The position numbers and the translations under genes are program-made. 64,000 nucleotides of DNA, from contig NZ_JABFMP010000014.1 of the NCBI RefSeq assembly GCF_013359595.1, positions 1-64,000 on the forward strand, given 5' to 3'. The notes beneath the pieces are model-generated. The model was not told where the DNA came from, did not search any database, and worked only from the letters and a program-made list of their open reading frames with translations. How positions within the stretch are numbered: position 1 is the first letter of the stretch; the number at the start of each line of letters is the position of its first letter. This stretch comes from Pseudomonas sp. C1C7 (GTDB lineage: Bacteria; Pseudomonadota; Gammaproteobacteria; Pseudomonadales; Pseudomonadaceae). Below are positions 63,374-64,000 of this stretch, piece after piece.

Positions 63374-64000
63374 TCAGAATTTCGTCGCTTTGCTTCGTAG
63401 CAGATCGATGAACAGGCCCAATTCCCGACTGATGTGCTCGCCCTTGCGCAACAACAGCCCGAACGGCGCCAGTTGCACATCCAGCTCCACCGGCAACGCC
63501 ACCACCAGCCCCATCTTCAGGTAGTCGCGCAGCGCGGTTTCCGACAGCACCATGATCGCGTCGGTCAGCTGAATCAGTTGCTGCATCGAATACACCGAAC
63601 TGCATTCGATGATGTCTGCCGGCAACGCAAGCGCCTGGCGCTGCAGGGCCTGATCCAGACCGATGCGCGCCGGACTGGTTTCCGGTTGCAGGATCCACGG
63701 CCAGGCGCTGACCAGTTCCGCCAGTTCCACCTTCTCGCGCTTGGCCAGCGGATGGCCGGCGTGCACCACCACCAGCAGGCGCTCGTTGCCCAGTTGCTCG
63801 AATTCGTAATGCTGGCTGTCGGTGGCGGCATTGCGCCGGGCGATGGCCAGATCGATACGGCCCTGCTCCAGCAACTGGATCACCTGATCGCTGGTGTCGC
63901 CCATGATACGAATCCGCAGCTGCGGGTTGAGCGCCTTGATTTCGGCAATCGAATCCATCACCAGATCCGGCGCCGCGCCCATGATGGTGCCGATCGACAG
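63374..64000 (-). CDS. LysR-family regulator, C-terminal part (5' cut by window)
   Basis: 209 codons of the effector-binding domain are present, entering as LSIGTIMGAAPDLVMDSIAE. The DNA-binding half lies beyond the window. It includes QGRIDLAIARRNAATDSQHY and ILQPETSPARIGLDQALQRQ. It reads toward the molybdenum hydroxylase operon on the same strand with a 185-bp gap, in which I see no gene. Confidence 0.85.
   Translation of the reverse strand: MSIGTIMGAAPDLVMDSIAEIKALNPQLRIRIMGDTSDQVIQLLEQGRIDLAIARRNAATDSQHYEFEQLGNERLLVVVHAGHPLAKREKVELAELVSAWPWILQPETSPARIGLDQALQRQALALPADIIECSSVYSMQQLIQLTDAIMVLSETALRDYLKMGLVVALPVELDVQLAPFGLLLRKGEHISRELGLFIDLLRSKATKF

Overview
The window is a chromosomal segment of a Pseudomonas of the fluorescens group. 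This rests on the translation block thrS-infC-rpmI-rplT-pheS-pheT-ihfA-merR followed by tRNA-Pro, a CsrA paralogue of the RsmE type, a DUF1654 gene, GC-rich codon use, and many intergenic GTGGGAGC/GGGCTTGCCCGCG-type REP palindromes. No prophage, integrase, transposase or CRISPR array was seen. All functions are inferred from the sequence; no searches were run.

Layout. 1-8.1 kb: the end of a glycine-rich repeat protein, two LysR regulators, a periplasmic alpha/beta hydrolase, and a likely operon of a monooxygenase-domain membrane protein, a YtcJ-type amidohydrolase and a YcaC-type hydrolase, with REP clusters between. 7.5-13.3 kb: a short AraC protein, a flavodoxin-type reductase and two related winged-helix/NTPase regulators that converge tail to tail. 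The AraC and reductase promoters share an identical 20-bp motif, and one of the two regulators looks truncated. 13.4-18.6 kb: GlxA regulator, pirin, LysR/MFS pair, quinone oxidoreductase. 18.6-23.6 kb: a deoxyribose/deoxynucleoside regulon (aldolase, DeoR regulator, epimerase-like protein, FucP-type permease, sugar kinase) with two matching TGTTA-N6-TAACA operators. 23.8-30 kb: hydrolase, AraC regulator, 3-hydroxyacyl-CoA dehydrogenase with TetR, and small envelope proteins. 30-33.2 kb: an atypical, less GC-rich patch with a decapitated LysR gene, a GlxA regulator, an exported isochorismatase-like hydrolase and debris, ending at tRNA-Pro(GGG). 33.3-40.6 kb: translation genes on the minus strand. 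41-50 kb: cold-shock protein, an I78-type inhibitor, and a full ribose operon (rbsBACRKD) with a periplasmic nucleoside hydrolase at its end. 50.6-56.1 kb: periplasmic asparaginase, a LexA-controlled DUF1654-endonuclease pair, a SPOR lipoprotein, rsmE, a Tat-exported carbonic anhydrase, a 36-codon membrane peptide gene and tRNA-Val(GAC). 56.2-64 kb: a PuuB-like oxidase and a periplasmic molybdenum hydroxylase operon (large subunit, 2Fe-2S subunit, triheme cytochrome, XdhC), then a LysR gene cut by the window end.

A recurring theme is salvage of nucleic-acid carbon: a secreted endonuclease, a periplasmic nucleoside hydrolase, the ribose operon and the deoxyribose operon. The points I would follow first are the shared 20-bp operator, the truncated convergent regulator, the SOS-controlled exported nuclease and the damaged region next to tRNA-Pro.
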